Positions 1 through 9,665 of a stretch of DNA of 21,373 nucleotides are shown piece after piece. This DNA comes from Mesotaenium endlicherianum. Lineage: Eukaryota > Streptophyta > Zygnematophyceae > Zygnematales > Mesotaeniaceae. Location of the stretch: contig WELA01004983.1 of the NCBI GenBank assembly GCA_009602735.1, forward strand, positions 26,905 to 48,277, given 5' to 3'. A program made the position numbers and the translations under genes. How positions within the stretch are numbered: position 1 is the first letter of the stretch; each line of letters starts with the position of its first letter. The notes beneath the pieces were generated by a model. That model had not been told where the DNA came from, searched no databases, and saw only the letters and a list, made by a program, of their open reading frames with translations.

Positions 1-950
1 CCCCCCTCCTCCCGCCCCACCTATCACTTGGCCTCTGCCCTCCCAGACCCCCATTAAAGAGGGAAAAGACGCAGCTCACAAGCGGTGGTGTTGCGTGCGT
101 GCGCGTGGAGGATTTTTGACATTACAGCTGCCGCCCCCGTGTCACAAATTGCCAAAGAAAAGGAGTTGCATTAGTAGCGAGCCAGTGAAAGCTGATGAAT
201 GGAACCGCCAAGTGGCACGCCCGGGCGTGGCTGTACGGCTGCATGGGTGTGCGCACGTGTGTTTGTGCGTGCGCATGTGTGTGTGCGACGTGCGTGCCTG
301 CTTGCATGGGTGTGCACGTGTACATGCGTGTGTGTGCCTCTGTGTGTGTGCACGGGCATGTGTCGTGCACTGGAGAGTGCCAGCAACTCAGCGCTCAATG
401 TATCGCCTCTCTTCTTCACATGTACTCATGTTCGCCCATGGCCTTCCATTCACTTATGTTTTTCTTTTCTTTTTTTTTCAAGAATATGTGACGATGTTAA
501 CTCCCCTCTCCTTCTGTTGGATGCAGTAACTCTGTCAATCCGAGTCATTATTAGAAAGTCGCTGTCGAGAGTTACGGCACGTGCTCTAGTGCGTTTTTTG
601 TGCGCACTCTACCAAATTCTCTTCAAGGGTGTTACAAGACTGACCCTCGATATGCAAATAGCTGTGATTGCGTAATCAGCTGCAAGTATGAGGGTCTGTG
701 TCAGTTTCTGATTGGCGTCTACTTGTTGCCCTGCTGTCCCTGGACAAGGGCACGCACACATGCACGCACATCCACGAGCGCAGGAGGGGGGAAAAGATAG
801 TGTGGCTCAAACTTCTGTGCTGTTCTGATTGTGAGCTGCTTTAAGTTTGTGTGTCTAGAAATTAAGTGATTCAAACTACATTTCGCGATTCCTTATCATG
901 TAAGACTGCTTGACTGAAATACTACTGTATTTTTCTGGTGGGTTTTGCAG
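1..950. other. Gene-free stretch, probably an upstream intron of the GST-like gene
   Basis: No coding exon is visible here on either strand. Most of 232-362 is a TG/TGCG-rich low-complexity tract that produces spurious open frames full of Cys, Val and His. The exon at 951 starts with the last base of a split codon. The preceding exon, with the rest of the GST thioredoxin fold, should therefore lie further upstream, but I could not find it within these 950 bases. The simplest reading is intron sequence. Confidence 0.5.
232..362. repeat. TG/TGCG-rich low-complexity tract
   Basis: This is an imperfect run of TG, TGTG and TGCG words with interspersed CATG and CACG. All long open frames crossing it have repetitive Cys/Val/His/Thr composition and are not credible proteins. 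Confidence 0.8.
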
Positions 951-1286
951 CCTTCTGGATGAGCAATACGGCGGCCCCTCGCTCTCGCCTGCGGTGAGAT
1001 CTTGATTCAAAATGCATCTTATATGTTGAAAACCGCATGCGCACATGTATGTGAGTAAGCAGGTGTACAAGCGGTGTGAACCTGCATATCTGCATGTGCT
1101 TGTGAAGTATGGGGTCTGAGTGAAACCATGGGGAGGCGTCATGACGGACCATCTGGGTGCTGGAGTGGAACTCCCATGGATGCCCTGGAAGCATCCGATG
1201 AGACGGAGAGATCCCATTGTAGAGACATGGTCGTGTGCTGGCAGAGACGAGGAAAGAAACAGACCTCTCTCTTGTTGTTGGTTATC

Positions 1287-1318
<32 letters not shown>

Positions 1319-1704
1319 ACGTGTCTGTGTGAGTGTGTGCATGTGACACACGAGTACATACCTATACGCATGTGCACGTGCGTAAATCGACATAAGACTT
1401 AGCCTATAAATATGTGTGCAGCACTTATACCCATAGGATCTGCATCCACACGCATGCAACTCACGTAGGTGCACTTGCCCCCTCCCCTTCCCGCAAGTTG
1501 CGCCACATGTGCTGCTGCTGATGCGAGATCGCCACCTGTCCCTCTGGCAGGCGAGCGAGGAAAGGCGTAGGATGGACGCAATCATCGCCGCCTGTGGGGC
1601 CTTCTACAACGCTGTGAGGGAATCTGACTCTCATCTCTTGAAACTTTAGGAAGGACCCCGGAGGCCTGTCCAGGCTCGCTTACACACAATTTACTACATA
1701 ATGC

Positions 1705-1743
<39 letters not shown>

Positions 1744-4700
1744 AGTCTATATTATGATTACAGTATGTGTTTTACATTGTATCATTTAGCATCTTGTGTT
1801 GATTTTTCGTCACATGGTGCACTTGAGATTGAAGCACAGGGGAGTGGGTGCAAGCAATGCAAGCACGCACTTCACGGCAGGGGAGGGCGAGGGGGGAATG
1901 GTGGAGGGGGGGGAGAGGGGGAGAGAGACTTCTCGTTTCCTCTGCACCTGCTACTTGTGAGATTTGAGGCCCTGCAGTGAAGGCTGGGGCTCTGTGAAGG
2001 CCAGCTGGCACCGTCAGGCTCGCTTGCGATGTTTGCCAGCTGGGAGGCACGGGTCTCTTTGGTGCCAACGCCTGTTTTCGTCCGCACGTGCATCCGCACA
2101 CACACAGGAACACACACACACACGCATACTTGTACACGTGTATCTTCCTATACACACGTGTGTAGACTTCTTTATATATGTAGTCATTAATAATAGCGTG
2201 GTATTAAGTGTAACGCATCTGGAACTGCTGTTTGCCAGCTATTCATGCACATACATGTACACGTCCATGAGCACGCCACGGAATAAGCGTTGTTACGCGT
2301 TGGAATCGTCACGAGACCGGACGCGTCGATTTTGAATGCTCACGATTACGGAAATGGTAATTGGGCATATTATACTTTCTGCAAACATACAGATCGCCGG
2401 AGTGTTTGGTTCTGACAGGACGGGCGTTGGCGGGGTATGCTGCACCGGTGCGTGAGGAAGTGAGAGGACCTGTGATTCTCAATTTGCAGTGTTTGAGAAT
2501 TATACAGGATGCGATTTGCACCCAAATTAAAAAAAAATACGACTGCAATTGGACATGCTTGTTGGTGACTCATTGGGACCTTTCCATCTTGTGCTTGCAT
2601 GCATTGATGTGGATATATTGCAATAATGTGGGTATATTGCAACGATGTGATATATTGCATTGATATGGATATATTGGACGGCTGTGATATAAATTGCAGC
2701 AAAATGTGATTGCGCGTTGTCATTTTCTGTTTTTATTTTCAATTTTGCCCGACAGGGCCTGAGCTATTTGGCCGGCCGCGGACGCATGTGGTCTTTGCCC
2801 ACCGGGAAAGTTTTGGCTGACCGGGGGNTGAGATTTGAGGCCCTGCAGTGAAGGCTGGGGCTCTGTGAAGGCCAGCTGGCACCGTCAGGCTCGCTTGCGA
2901 TGTTTGCCAGCTGGGAGGCACGGGTCTCTTTGGTGCCAACGCCTGTTTTCGTCCGCACGTGCATCCGCACACACACAGGAACACACACACACACGCATAC
3001 TTGTACACGTGTATCTTCCTATACACACGTGTGTAGACTTCTTTATATATGTAGTCATTAATAATAGCGTGGTATTAAGTGTAACGCATCTGGAACTGCT
3101 GTTTGCCAGCTATTCATGCACATACATGTACACGTCCATGAGCACGCCACGGAATAAGCGTTGTTACGCGTTGGAATCGTCACGAGACCGGACGCGTCGA
3201 TTTTGAATGCTCACGATTACGGAAATGGTAATTGGGCATATTATACTTTCTGCAAACATACAGATCGCCGGAGTGTTTGGTTCTGACAGGACGGGCGTTG
3301 GCGGGGTATGCTGCACCGGTGCGTGAGGAAGTGAGAGGACCTGTGATTCTCAATTTGCAGTGTTTGAGAATTATACAGGATGCGATTTGCACCCAAATTA
3401 AAAAAAAATACGACTGCAATTGGACATGCTTGTTGGTGACTCATTGGGACCTTTCCATCTTGTGCTTGCATGCATTGATGTGGATATATTGCAATAATGT
3501 GGGTATATTGCAACGATGTGATATATTGCATTGATATGGATATATTGGACGGCTGTGATATAAATTGCAGCAAAATGTGATTGCGCGTTGTCATTTTCTG
3601 TTTTTATTTTCAATTTTGCCCGACAGGGCCTGAGCTATTTGGCCGGCCGCGGACGCATGTGGTCTTTGCCCACCGGGAAAGTTTTGGCTGACCGGGGGGA
3701 TGCCTGGGAGCGGGCGAGATTCTGCGAGCAGCTTGGGCAGCTCGAAGAAATCCTCCAAAAAAGCGGAGGGCCGTTCCTCATGGGTGCAAACATGTCTCTT
3801 GTAAGTTGTAGTCATTTCTCCCGGGTATCCTTGCATTCCCTCCCTCCTTCATTCCCTTCCCGTTGTTCTTCTTGTTGTAACTGTTGGCTGTTTCTCTCTT
3901 TCTTTTTCTCTCTAAATAAAAATAATTGTTTAGCATGTCAACCTCCATTGCTTTTGTTCGCCAAAGCTAGCGCACAGAAAATTTAAATCCAAAAAAAGTA
4001 AAAAAAGAGGTGAACGTCGTGGTCTGAATGGTTTGAAGGAGGCGCAGCGATGAGGCAGAGTCTTAGCTCGACTGCTCCATGCCTTCAGATCTTTGGGAAA
4101 TGAATAAATAAATAAATGTCAACAAGCTAATGCCATGGCTACCTCGGGGGGCAGGTGCGTTGCCGACTCTGCCTGTTTGATCAAATCAGTGCATATTTCT
4201 GGTTTGGCATGCTGGGGTGCTCACTTGCTAGTGAGTATTCAGTCATCAGTGTGTACATCACAGACACCACCCGCGTACAAATGCGGAGCTCAGCGCCCGG
4301 AATCTGCCGGATGTCGAATGTGTGAGATGGAGAATTTGAAGAGCTGAATGAGTGCTCATTCATTCCCAATGCGAGAACTGAAAGAAACGGTGTATTTTAG
4401 ATGTTGATATGTCTTTGTACCCTTTCAGATATATATGTGTAATGCACATGAAGCGGATGTGCGCACACTGTCGCCAAGAATAGCAAAGCTTGCTTTCTCC
4501 CTGATTGAGCACAAGAGAGGGAGAGAGGGAGAGGGAGAGGGAGAGGGGACTCCAGGCTGAAAATGCAGTATTGCTCAAAGGGGGAGCAGAGCGTTGCAGC
4601 TTCCAGGCCGCCGAGGTTGTCTTTCTCCGCATGTTGGAGACCCACCACAGCGGCAGGCAGGTTCCTTCTTGCTCTGGCGGCTGGGGGCCAGGAATTGCCA

Positions 4701-5265
4701 CCCGCCAGCAGCCTGCTGCCCCGTGGCCTGGCGCCCGTGCGCTCGCCCGCCGGGCACAGACAGCCCTCTGGAGCGCCAGGTGTCACTCAGGGCCAGATGT
4801 GAAGAGCATCTTGCGTGCGTTGGTTTCTTCCCTGGATCTCATTCTTTTGCATGCTCGATATACACACTGGCAGCGTATGGAACAAGGCGAATTGGGCGGG
4901 GCTGGTCCGGACGGATTGGTTGGGGTTGGGTTGGATTGGGTGCGGTGCGGTGGGGTAGGGTGGGGTTGGGGGGGGAGGGGGTGAGAGAGGGGAGGGGGTA
5001 TAGGGCTGAAGAAGGGCAGGGAAGAGTAGTTTTGAGGGAAAGGAGGGGAGGAGGGGAGAAGATATGAAGAGGAAGGACTGGGTGGTGCTCCTCACCTCCT
5101 TCTCCTGCGACTTCTTCACTCATGTGCTTGTTGATACGATGCGGCTGCTTGCGTGCGGGCACATGCACTCGCAGGCGTGCATGCACTGCGCATTTGCACG
5201 CCCGTGCGTGCTAGCGGGCGGGCGGGCGGGCGTACATGCGGGCGGGCGTGCAAATGTGCTGATGC

Positions 5266-5296
<31 letters not shown>

Positions 5297-5636
5297 CGCG
5301 CGCGTGCGTGTTTGTGTGCAGGCCGACTGCGTGTACTTTCCGTTCCTCGACCGCCTGGAGCTCACGCTGAGGGCGGGCCGCAACTTTGACGTCTGCTCCG
5401 ACTTTCTCGCATCATCTGCCAGGGAGGGAGGAGGAGGAGGAAGAGGAGAGGGGGGCGAGGTGGAGACAACAACGACAACGACGCGTGTGGGGGCATGGCT
5501 GCACGCGCTGAGAGGGCGGGCGTCGTGGCGGGCGACGTTTCCGGACCCGGCAAAGTTCCGGGCGGCGCTGCTGAAGCACGGCGCCCTTGACTACTTTGAC
5601 TATGTCACGGCCTCCTTCGACAAACCCAACCCGTAG
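951..5636 (+). CDS. Glutathione S-transferase-like protein, 3' part (four exons; 5' end outside window)
   Basis: Seen: four exons, 951-993, 1551-1613, 3627-3800 and 5322-5636 (stop TAG). Each is preceded by AG, and the three introns open with GTGAGA, GTGAGG and GTAAGT. The three visible junctions are phase 0 and the reading frame stays open throughout, giving about 197 residues. Landmarks in order are LLDEQYGGPSLSP (end of the N-terminal domain and linker), ACGAFYNAGLSYLAG (helix), LGQLEEILQKSGGPFLMG, then SLADCVYFPFLDRLE and AWLHALRGRASWRAT. Known: the pattern GPF-L-G-x-x-x-SLAD-x-x-x-x-PFL-x-R is the C-terminal helical domain of cytosolic GSTs, closest to my recollection of the lambda/omega classes. 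The active-site Cys or Ser would lie in the missing N-terminal domain, so the class and the thiol-transferase versus conjugating activity stay open. The family is cytosolic or plastidial and acts in glutathione-dependent redox chemistry or detoxification. Odd: exon 5322-5636 carries a Gly/Glu/Thr low-complexity insert, and the second visible intron contains a duplicated 870-bp block. Confidence 0.8.
1288..1315. repeat. (TG)n microsatellite
   Basis: About 14 uninterrupted TG units lie inside the intron between exons 951-993 and 1551-1613. Imperfect TG/CG words follow to about 1345. Confidence 0.95.
1710..1740. repeat. (TA)n microsatellite
   Basis: About 15 uninterrupted TA units lie in the intron after exon 1551-1613. 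A run like this can cause slippage or a dropout in assembly. It lies 218 bp before the duplicated block. Confidence 0.95.
2605..2698. repeat. 18-20 bp minisatellite (repeated at 3476-3569)
   Basis: About five degenerate copies of a unit like ATGTGGATATATTGCAATG run in tandem. The unit alternates a GATGTG-like word with a TATATTGC word. The same array recurs at 3476-3569 because it lies inside the 870-bp duplicated block. It is intronic. Confidence 0.75.
2756..2827 (+). pseudogene. Truncated duplicate of GST exon 3627-3800
   Basis: The acceptor GACAG and the first 72 bases of the exon (24 codons, beginning GLSYLAGRGRMW) are repeated here and then cut off at the N. There is no donor site. I read it as an artefact of the false duplication rather than a real duplicated exon. 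If it is genuine, it is an unusable partial exon. Confidence 0.8.
2828..2828. other. Single-N assembly join
   Basis: This is the only ambiguous base in the window. It sits exactly between the two identical 870-bp copies and marks a sequence join rather than a measured gap. Confidence 0.95.
2829..3698. repeat. 870-bp direct repeat, copy 2
   Basis: This copy has the same sequence as 1958-2827. It continues without interruption into the rest of GST exon 3627-3800, so it is the copy that carries the working splice acceptor and full exon. Confidence 0.9.
4513..4547. repeat. (GA)n/(GGGA)n microsatellite
   Basis: This is an imperfect purine run of GAGAGG and GGGAGA words inside the intron between exons 3627-3800 and 5322-5636. 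Confidence 0.9.
4911..5055 (+). repeat. G-run tract with quadruplex potential
   Basis: A series of GG to GGGGGGGG runs separated by one to four bases begins with GGTTGGGGTTGGGTTGG and continues as GGGGT and GGGGAGG words. Many windows satisfy four G3+ runs with short loops on the coding strand, so the intron RNA could fold as well. The tract is intronic. It has no open frame with credible protein composition. Confidence 0.7.
5213..5306. repeat. GCGGGC repeat followed by (TG)n(CG)n tract
   Basis: GGGC/GGGCGT units (5213-5252) are followed by about ten TG units and then about eight CG units (5266-5306). Alternating purine-pyrimidine DNA of this kind is the classic Z-DNA-forming type. It ends only about 15 bases before the splice acceptor of the last GST exon. 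Confidence 0.85.
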
Positions 5637-5810
5637 AAGACCCAACCCCTAGAAGAAGAAGGAGAAGGTGATGAAGACAGAGAAGAAACAGCTATCTCTC
5701 TCTCTCTTTCCCTGCCTCTACCTCCCTCCCTCATAGCTCTCTTTCTTTCTCCCCCTCAAGCTCTCCCTCTCTCCCTCTCTAGCTCTCTCTTTCTCGTCCT
5801 GCTAAGGTAT
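5637..5810 (+). other. Probable 3' UTR and CT-rich tract of the GST gene
   Basis: The sequence after the stop opens with a short repeat of the CCCAACCC(G/C)TAGAAGA segment that spans the stop codon. A purine patch follows, then a CT/CTTT/CCCT pyrimidine tract (about 5693-5800). No clear poly(A) signal was found. Confidence 0.45.
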
Positions 5811-7724
5811 GAAAGGGCCCCGATACAGCCGTGGCCCCTTCTGAAAGCTTTGGCCCTCGCCGCGCAGAACTTGGGGGCTGGTATCCAATGGGGGGGGCTG
5901 GGCCCGCCCCCCACCGTCTGCCGTCCAGAGCCCGCCGCTCGCTAGCTTCCGCCATGCCCCCATCCCTTCCACCTGTCTAATTTGTTCCTCAGTCTAAAGC
6001 TGCATCTCCTGGGCGAGCCAGAGAGGGAGTAGCGACCGGGCGGAAGAGCAGCAGTAGGTGCCTACTATAGCTTGCCGAGCAAGCGTCGTCTTGGGCAGAG
6101 GCGAACGCACTCTGGCTCTGACGGGCTCTCTGGCTGCCACCTGGCAAGATCTGGGAGGTGGGGAGCGGGTGGAATTTTAGAGGGGAGAAGGCACAGGAAA
6201 CGTACTGCAGCTGTTGGCTCTGTTGGTTCTGTTGGCTTCTCCTGGCCTTTGCTTGCGGGAAAGCTGTGATGGAGCCAGCCGCCCCACCTTCTGTTGTCTG
6301 TTCTGAGCCTAGAGCTTTGCTGCCAGTCCTACTACAGAAGCATATGACATAGATGATATGAGTGATGGCAGCTGCTACGGCTGAAGTCTTTACACTCTGT
6401 TGTCTGACCTTACTACTTTCATCACCGACTGAAATCTTTGACTCGCTTCATGGCTGAAGTACATGGCTGGATCTTATGATCAAGCCAATGATTGGCTGCT
6501 GTGCCTGGATTCTGTCGTTGTATGATGTATCACCATATCCTGTTGCAGAAAGTCCCTTGGGTCATCTAGCTCATGACAGGAGTGAATCGCGAGTGCTTTG
6601 ACTGCTTAACAATCAGTTGCCTGCGCACTTGAGCAAGGTTTGTAACCTGTTGGAGAGAGTGACATGGCAAGTGAGCCCACCTGAGGCAGGTCGGCACATG
6701 CTGTGAGCTGATGTGGCAGTGAGTCCCTTGACCTCTCCTGGTGCATGGTCTCAAGGGAAAACATGTTGAATCAAATACTTATGCACCGAGCAGTGCGAGC
6801 ATGTATTACGTCGCAAGATTGGTTTGTTGTTCACAACCATCCGATCCAGGCGTTAATCGACATGTTAATGCCAGAGGGCGCAAGCAGAGCCCAGTGAACC
6901 ATCTTCTCAGATTTGCGCAAGTTGTTTACATGATCTCTTCAAGTCTGATTTGATTGGACATTTGTATAAACATAAGTGATGCACAAGGTGACGCTCTCAG
7001 GTCTTTCTTAAAGCGCTGGATAATGTGGGTGCCATACAGCGTTGGGCAGATTAATCGAGTATGAGATAAGAGTAGTTAGTCAAAGTGCAGTGAAAACTAA
7101 AGTTGTGCATGCTTCTAAATCCTCTTCACTTCATGCTATGCGCTGCTTATTCTTAATTATGACACCGGATGAGTGCCAGACCATCTTCAGTACTTACACT
7201 CGCTTCAAGGTCAGTAAGTTGCACCTTATTATTGCAGTACAAAATACAAAAGTAATTAATTACAAAAACAGTGTGAAGCATGCTGATTTTGGTCTACTCC
7301 AATAGGTCTTATCCATCATACTCTTGTCAGCAAGCAGAAGCAATGGCCCTTCATTGACTGTGCTTATAAGTTTGCCGCCTTTAAATATGTAGAGCAAGAG
7401 TTTCCCGGCACCTGCTATCAAATAGAAGTTAATTACTTTATGCTTAAGTGTTGGAAAGCATTGAAATTTGCCAATAAGCTCTTGCTGCTGGCTAATTAAA
7501 CTTTGTGATGTGATCATGCAATTTAGGCCTGAGGTGTTGCAGAAATATAGCAAATTTGGTAAGATCACATGATGTCATTGAGATGGAGATGTGAAGCGTT
7601 TCTCCAGACATCCTATTGATGAAGAGATTATCGATCCTATGCGACTATACGCCTTTTTTTTTGCGCCATCTCCGAAGAGGCGGAACCGGTCACCTCTAGC
7701 TATACGCGTATAAGAAGGCCTGGC
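5811..7724. other. Intergenic stretch, no supported gene
   Basis: Only short open frames without recognisable motifs occur on both strands. Composition shifts from GC-rich near the GST 3' end to AT-rich after about 6950. I see no repeat array, transposon terminus or RNA gene. Confidence 0.5.
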
Positions 7725-8095
7725 TTACACATCAGGCATGCTAAGATTACCTGAGCTGCCAGATTGCGCCAGCACGCTCAGCTATTTTCAGATTTCATTC
7801 AATCCCCCCCCCCCAAATAACAAATGAAAAACTAAATGGCTACGAAAAAATAAGACATCCTAGTTATATATGTATATATGGCTGTAACTTCATAGTGACT
7901 CACACACTGACAACTAACACACCCTTCTGTTAAAGCTCCGCTTCAAGAAGTACAGATGTACTCTGGAGTTTGCGCTGGGGGGAAGGATTCCAAAAGAGTG
8001 CATCTTCTGTAGATTGAAACCATGCAATGCGAGATGTGCTTCCTCTGCAGCATGCCCTTTAATTGACAGCTAAGCGGGCAGAAGGGCTGGATAAT

Positions 8096-8791
8096 TTAAG
8101 CAGAGCAGCCGCTGTCGCAGAGGCCGTAATTGTCGATGTTCTTGACAACGTTCTTCATCTGGGAGGCACGCAAGTTGCCGTTGGTCCTGGTGGACAGCCA
8201 GTAGTTCCCAAAGCAGCTGCCGCCGTGGCAAGCAGCGCCACCTGGGCACGTGTAGTCGGACCCGAATCCCTCAGGGTAGTAGCCCGACGAGTCCCCCGAG
8301 CCTCCGCAAGCTGAAGAACACAGCATGCGCACACACAGACGTACACAAAGTAGCAAGTGTTTGTTAGTAGATACTCTAGGCGTACTGTAGGGAAGGAAGG
8401 AATGTGGTCTTTCCATTATTATACACGTGATTATATATTAAGCCTGACCAGATGCTAGGTAGCTGATTATTTTCTATATCCCCGGTCTGTCTGCATAAGA
8501 ATTGGAGCATGCGAGCTACTTTTCCTAGCAGCAATATTACCTATGCATGGGTGTGCGATATCGGCTCCATTTCTTCTCCCTGGTTTAAGGCTAGATTCAG
8601 AAGATAAATGTTGCGTCGGGAGCAATGAGATGCTTACTGTAGGCCAGGGGGCTTGCTTGCAGCAGCTTCCTCATGGAGGTGGGCTCAAGCATGCCTGCGC
8701 TAACAGATGACACCAGCGCAAGGGCCAGAATGGAGACTAGGACCACGCTGGCGATGTTCCTTGAGGAACGGAGAGATCCTGCGAGGGCCAT
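8096..8791 (-). CDS. Secreted six-cysteine protein A (two exons, unknown family)
   Basis: Seen: exon 1 is 8791-8638 and exon 2 is 8310-8096, with a 327-base phase-1 intron (GTAAGC...CAG). The product is 122 residues. Residues 1-32 form a signal peptide: basic start, hydrophobic core VVLVSILALALV, and an SVSA end with likely cleavage after Ala32. A short segment with MRKLLQ (40-45) follows, then a Gly/Tyr/Asn-rich domain. The cysteines are at 53, 73, 79, 84, 116 and 120, a spacing of C-x19-C-x5-C-x4-C-x31-C-x3-C. Conserved landmarks are SGYYP, GFGSDYTCPGG, CFGNYWLSTRTNGN and NIDNYGLC. An even Cys number and export suggest three disulfides. The domain is nearly neutral in charge. The start is the first ATG before the signal peptide, about 150 bp below a TATA box. 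Known: secreted plant proteins often carry an RKLL(Q) stretch just after the signal. The Cys pattern does not fit hevein, snakin/GASA, defensin, thionin or LTP. Function is unknown; an apoplastic, defence or developmental role is only a guess. Confidence 0.8.
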
Positions 8792-8936
8792 GTCTGCGGA
8801 GTTGAAAGTGGAGCCGAGCGTAGAGCTTGATGCGAGGGGCGTGAGTGCGTTGTGCAGAGAGAACGCTGAGCTGACTTGCGCTAATATGCTTGGAGAGTGT
8901 GTGGTATGATCTGTTCATATGAACGCATGGGCTTTT

Positions 8937-8944
8937 CTTATATA
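8937..8944 (-). promoter_or_regulatory. TATA box of six-Cys gene A
   Basis: TATATAAG on the - strand lies about 147-154 bp upstream of the ATG at 8791. The paralogue has a TATA-like word at the matching distance, which supports the call. Confidence 0.6.
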
Positions 8945-9002
8945 GTTCTGCATGGACCCAGCGACGTCACTTCTCGTCGAATTGTATTAGCTCACTATGG
9001 AC

Positions 9003-9015
9003 CTGACCGTTCTCT
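9003..9015. promoter_or_regulatory. Conserved upstream box CTGACCGTTCTCT (gene A)
   Basis: This 13-base word is identical at 14499-14511, at comparable distances upstream of the two ATGs (about 212 and 230 bp), while flanking bases have diverged. It contains CCGTT, the reverse complement of the MYB core AACGG. It is either a retained regulatory site or chance conservation in a young duplication. Confidence 0.4.
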
Positions 9016-9200
9016 GGTAGCCCGTGTGAATCTTGTGCGTGGGGGTACTAGCCATTCACACGACATGTCGCGACGAGACGTAGCCTGGCAGCAACTTTTG
9101 GTGTTTTGTGCTCGCTAAGTCGGTGGTCGTCGAGAAGTCCAACGGGTCGGAATCCGTTTTAACGTGGTGGGTTTGTATCAGTTTCGTATTGCTTAAAAAC

Positions 9201-9261
9201 TGCTCGAGACAGCTTGAAACATTCGAGACATTCTGCTCGAGACATTCTGCTCGAGACATTC
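9201..9261. repeat. 14-bp tandem repeat TGCTCGAGACATTC
   Basis: Two perfect adjacent units (9234-9247 and 9248-9261) follow a diverged unit (9221-9233). A partial one starts at 9201. Each unit centres on the palindrome CTCGAG. It is upstream of gene A and I saw no counterpart upstream of gene B. Confidence 0.8.
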
Positions 9262-9665
9262 TCCCACTTATTTTCACTTGTTGAATCTGACCGTCCAAGT
9301 TTGACCGGTTTCAATTACACCCCCAAATAAAGTCGGGGCTTGGTAGATAAAGTGATTATGTTTTCTTCGAAGTGGAGGTCCAGGTTCTAGACTCCATTTC
9401 AAGTTGTGAGTCGGGACCCGGGGGGTTGAAGGCAGATTAATCCGGCTCTCCCCGCTGCTCCGGATTTGCCATTCCTTGCTGGTCCTCTCGTTAGTTCCAA
9501 ATTCCAATGTTGTTGCCAGGACTCGCAAGCACTCGCAAGGTACCAACGTTGACAGTTGATTTTTTGGCATTCCAACGAAAGAAAAGCGAGTCGGGGCAAG
9601 CCGTGCCAGCGTGACGAGTAGTGCCGAGCAGTGGCGATCGAGAGGCTGCGAGAAGCTCACGAGGG

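Larger units (their letters stand above)
1958..2827. repeat. 870-bp direct repeat, copy 1 (probable assembly duplication)
   Basis: This block matches 2829-3698 at a constant offset of 871 wherever I compared it. Five open frames within it give identical translations in the other copy. It ends in the middle of a GST exon (from 2756), exactly at the N. The sequence before 1958 is unrelated to the sequence before 2829. That is what two contig ends joined without merging their overlap would give. Confidence 0.9.
7725..9665. repeat. Segmental duplication, block A (partner about 13050-15070)
   Basis: The block contains the six-Cys gene at 8096-8791 plus flanks. Downstream similarity begins near the word TTACCTGAGCTGCCAG (7746 here, 13076 in block B). 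Upstream similarity is clear to about 9150 (the words GCAACTTTTGGT and CGAGAAGTCCAA). It is fainter to about 9660, where CTGCGAGAAG is shared. Both blocks have the same orientation. Exons are much better conserved than flanks. The edges are estimates by eye. Confidence 0.7.

Noticed and set aside
95..675. Open frames of 80-158 codons across the TG-rich tract on both strands
   Set aside because: The translations are repetitive Cys/Val/His/Thr runs caused by TG/CA repeats, with no domain and no splice support.
1958..3698. Genuine tandem duplication or exon duplication in the GST gene
   Set aside because: The exact identity, the single N at the junction and the mid-exon cut fit an assembly join much better.
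3990..4500. Possible extra GST exon or small gene in the intron (frames at 4135-4347)
   Set aside because: The GST frame joins perfectly from 3800 to 5322 without it, and the translation shows no family motif.
8096..8310. Assignment of the six-Cys domain to hevein, snakin/GASA, defensin or LTP
   Set aside because: Cysteine number and spacing do not fit: there is no CC pair, no 8- or 12-Cys layout, and a long 31-residue gap before the last two cysteines.
8063..8314. + strand frame antisense to exon 2 of six-Cys gene A (and 13411-13653 for gene B), with similar Ala/Val-rich translations
   Set aside because: The similarity between the two antisense frames follows from conservation of the sense exon. 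The sense strand has signal peptide, splice sites and a Cys framework; the antisense has none.
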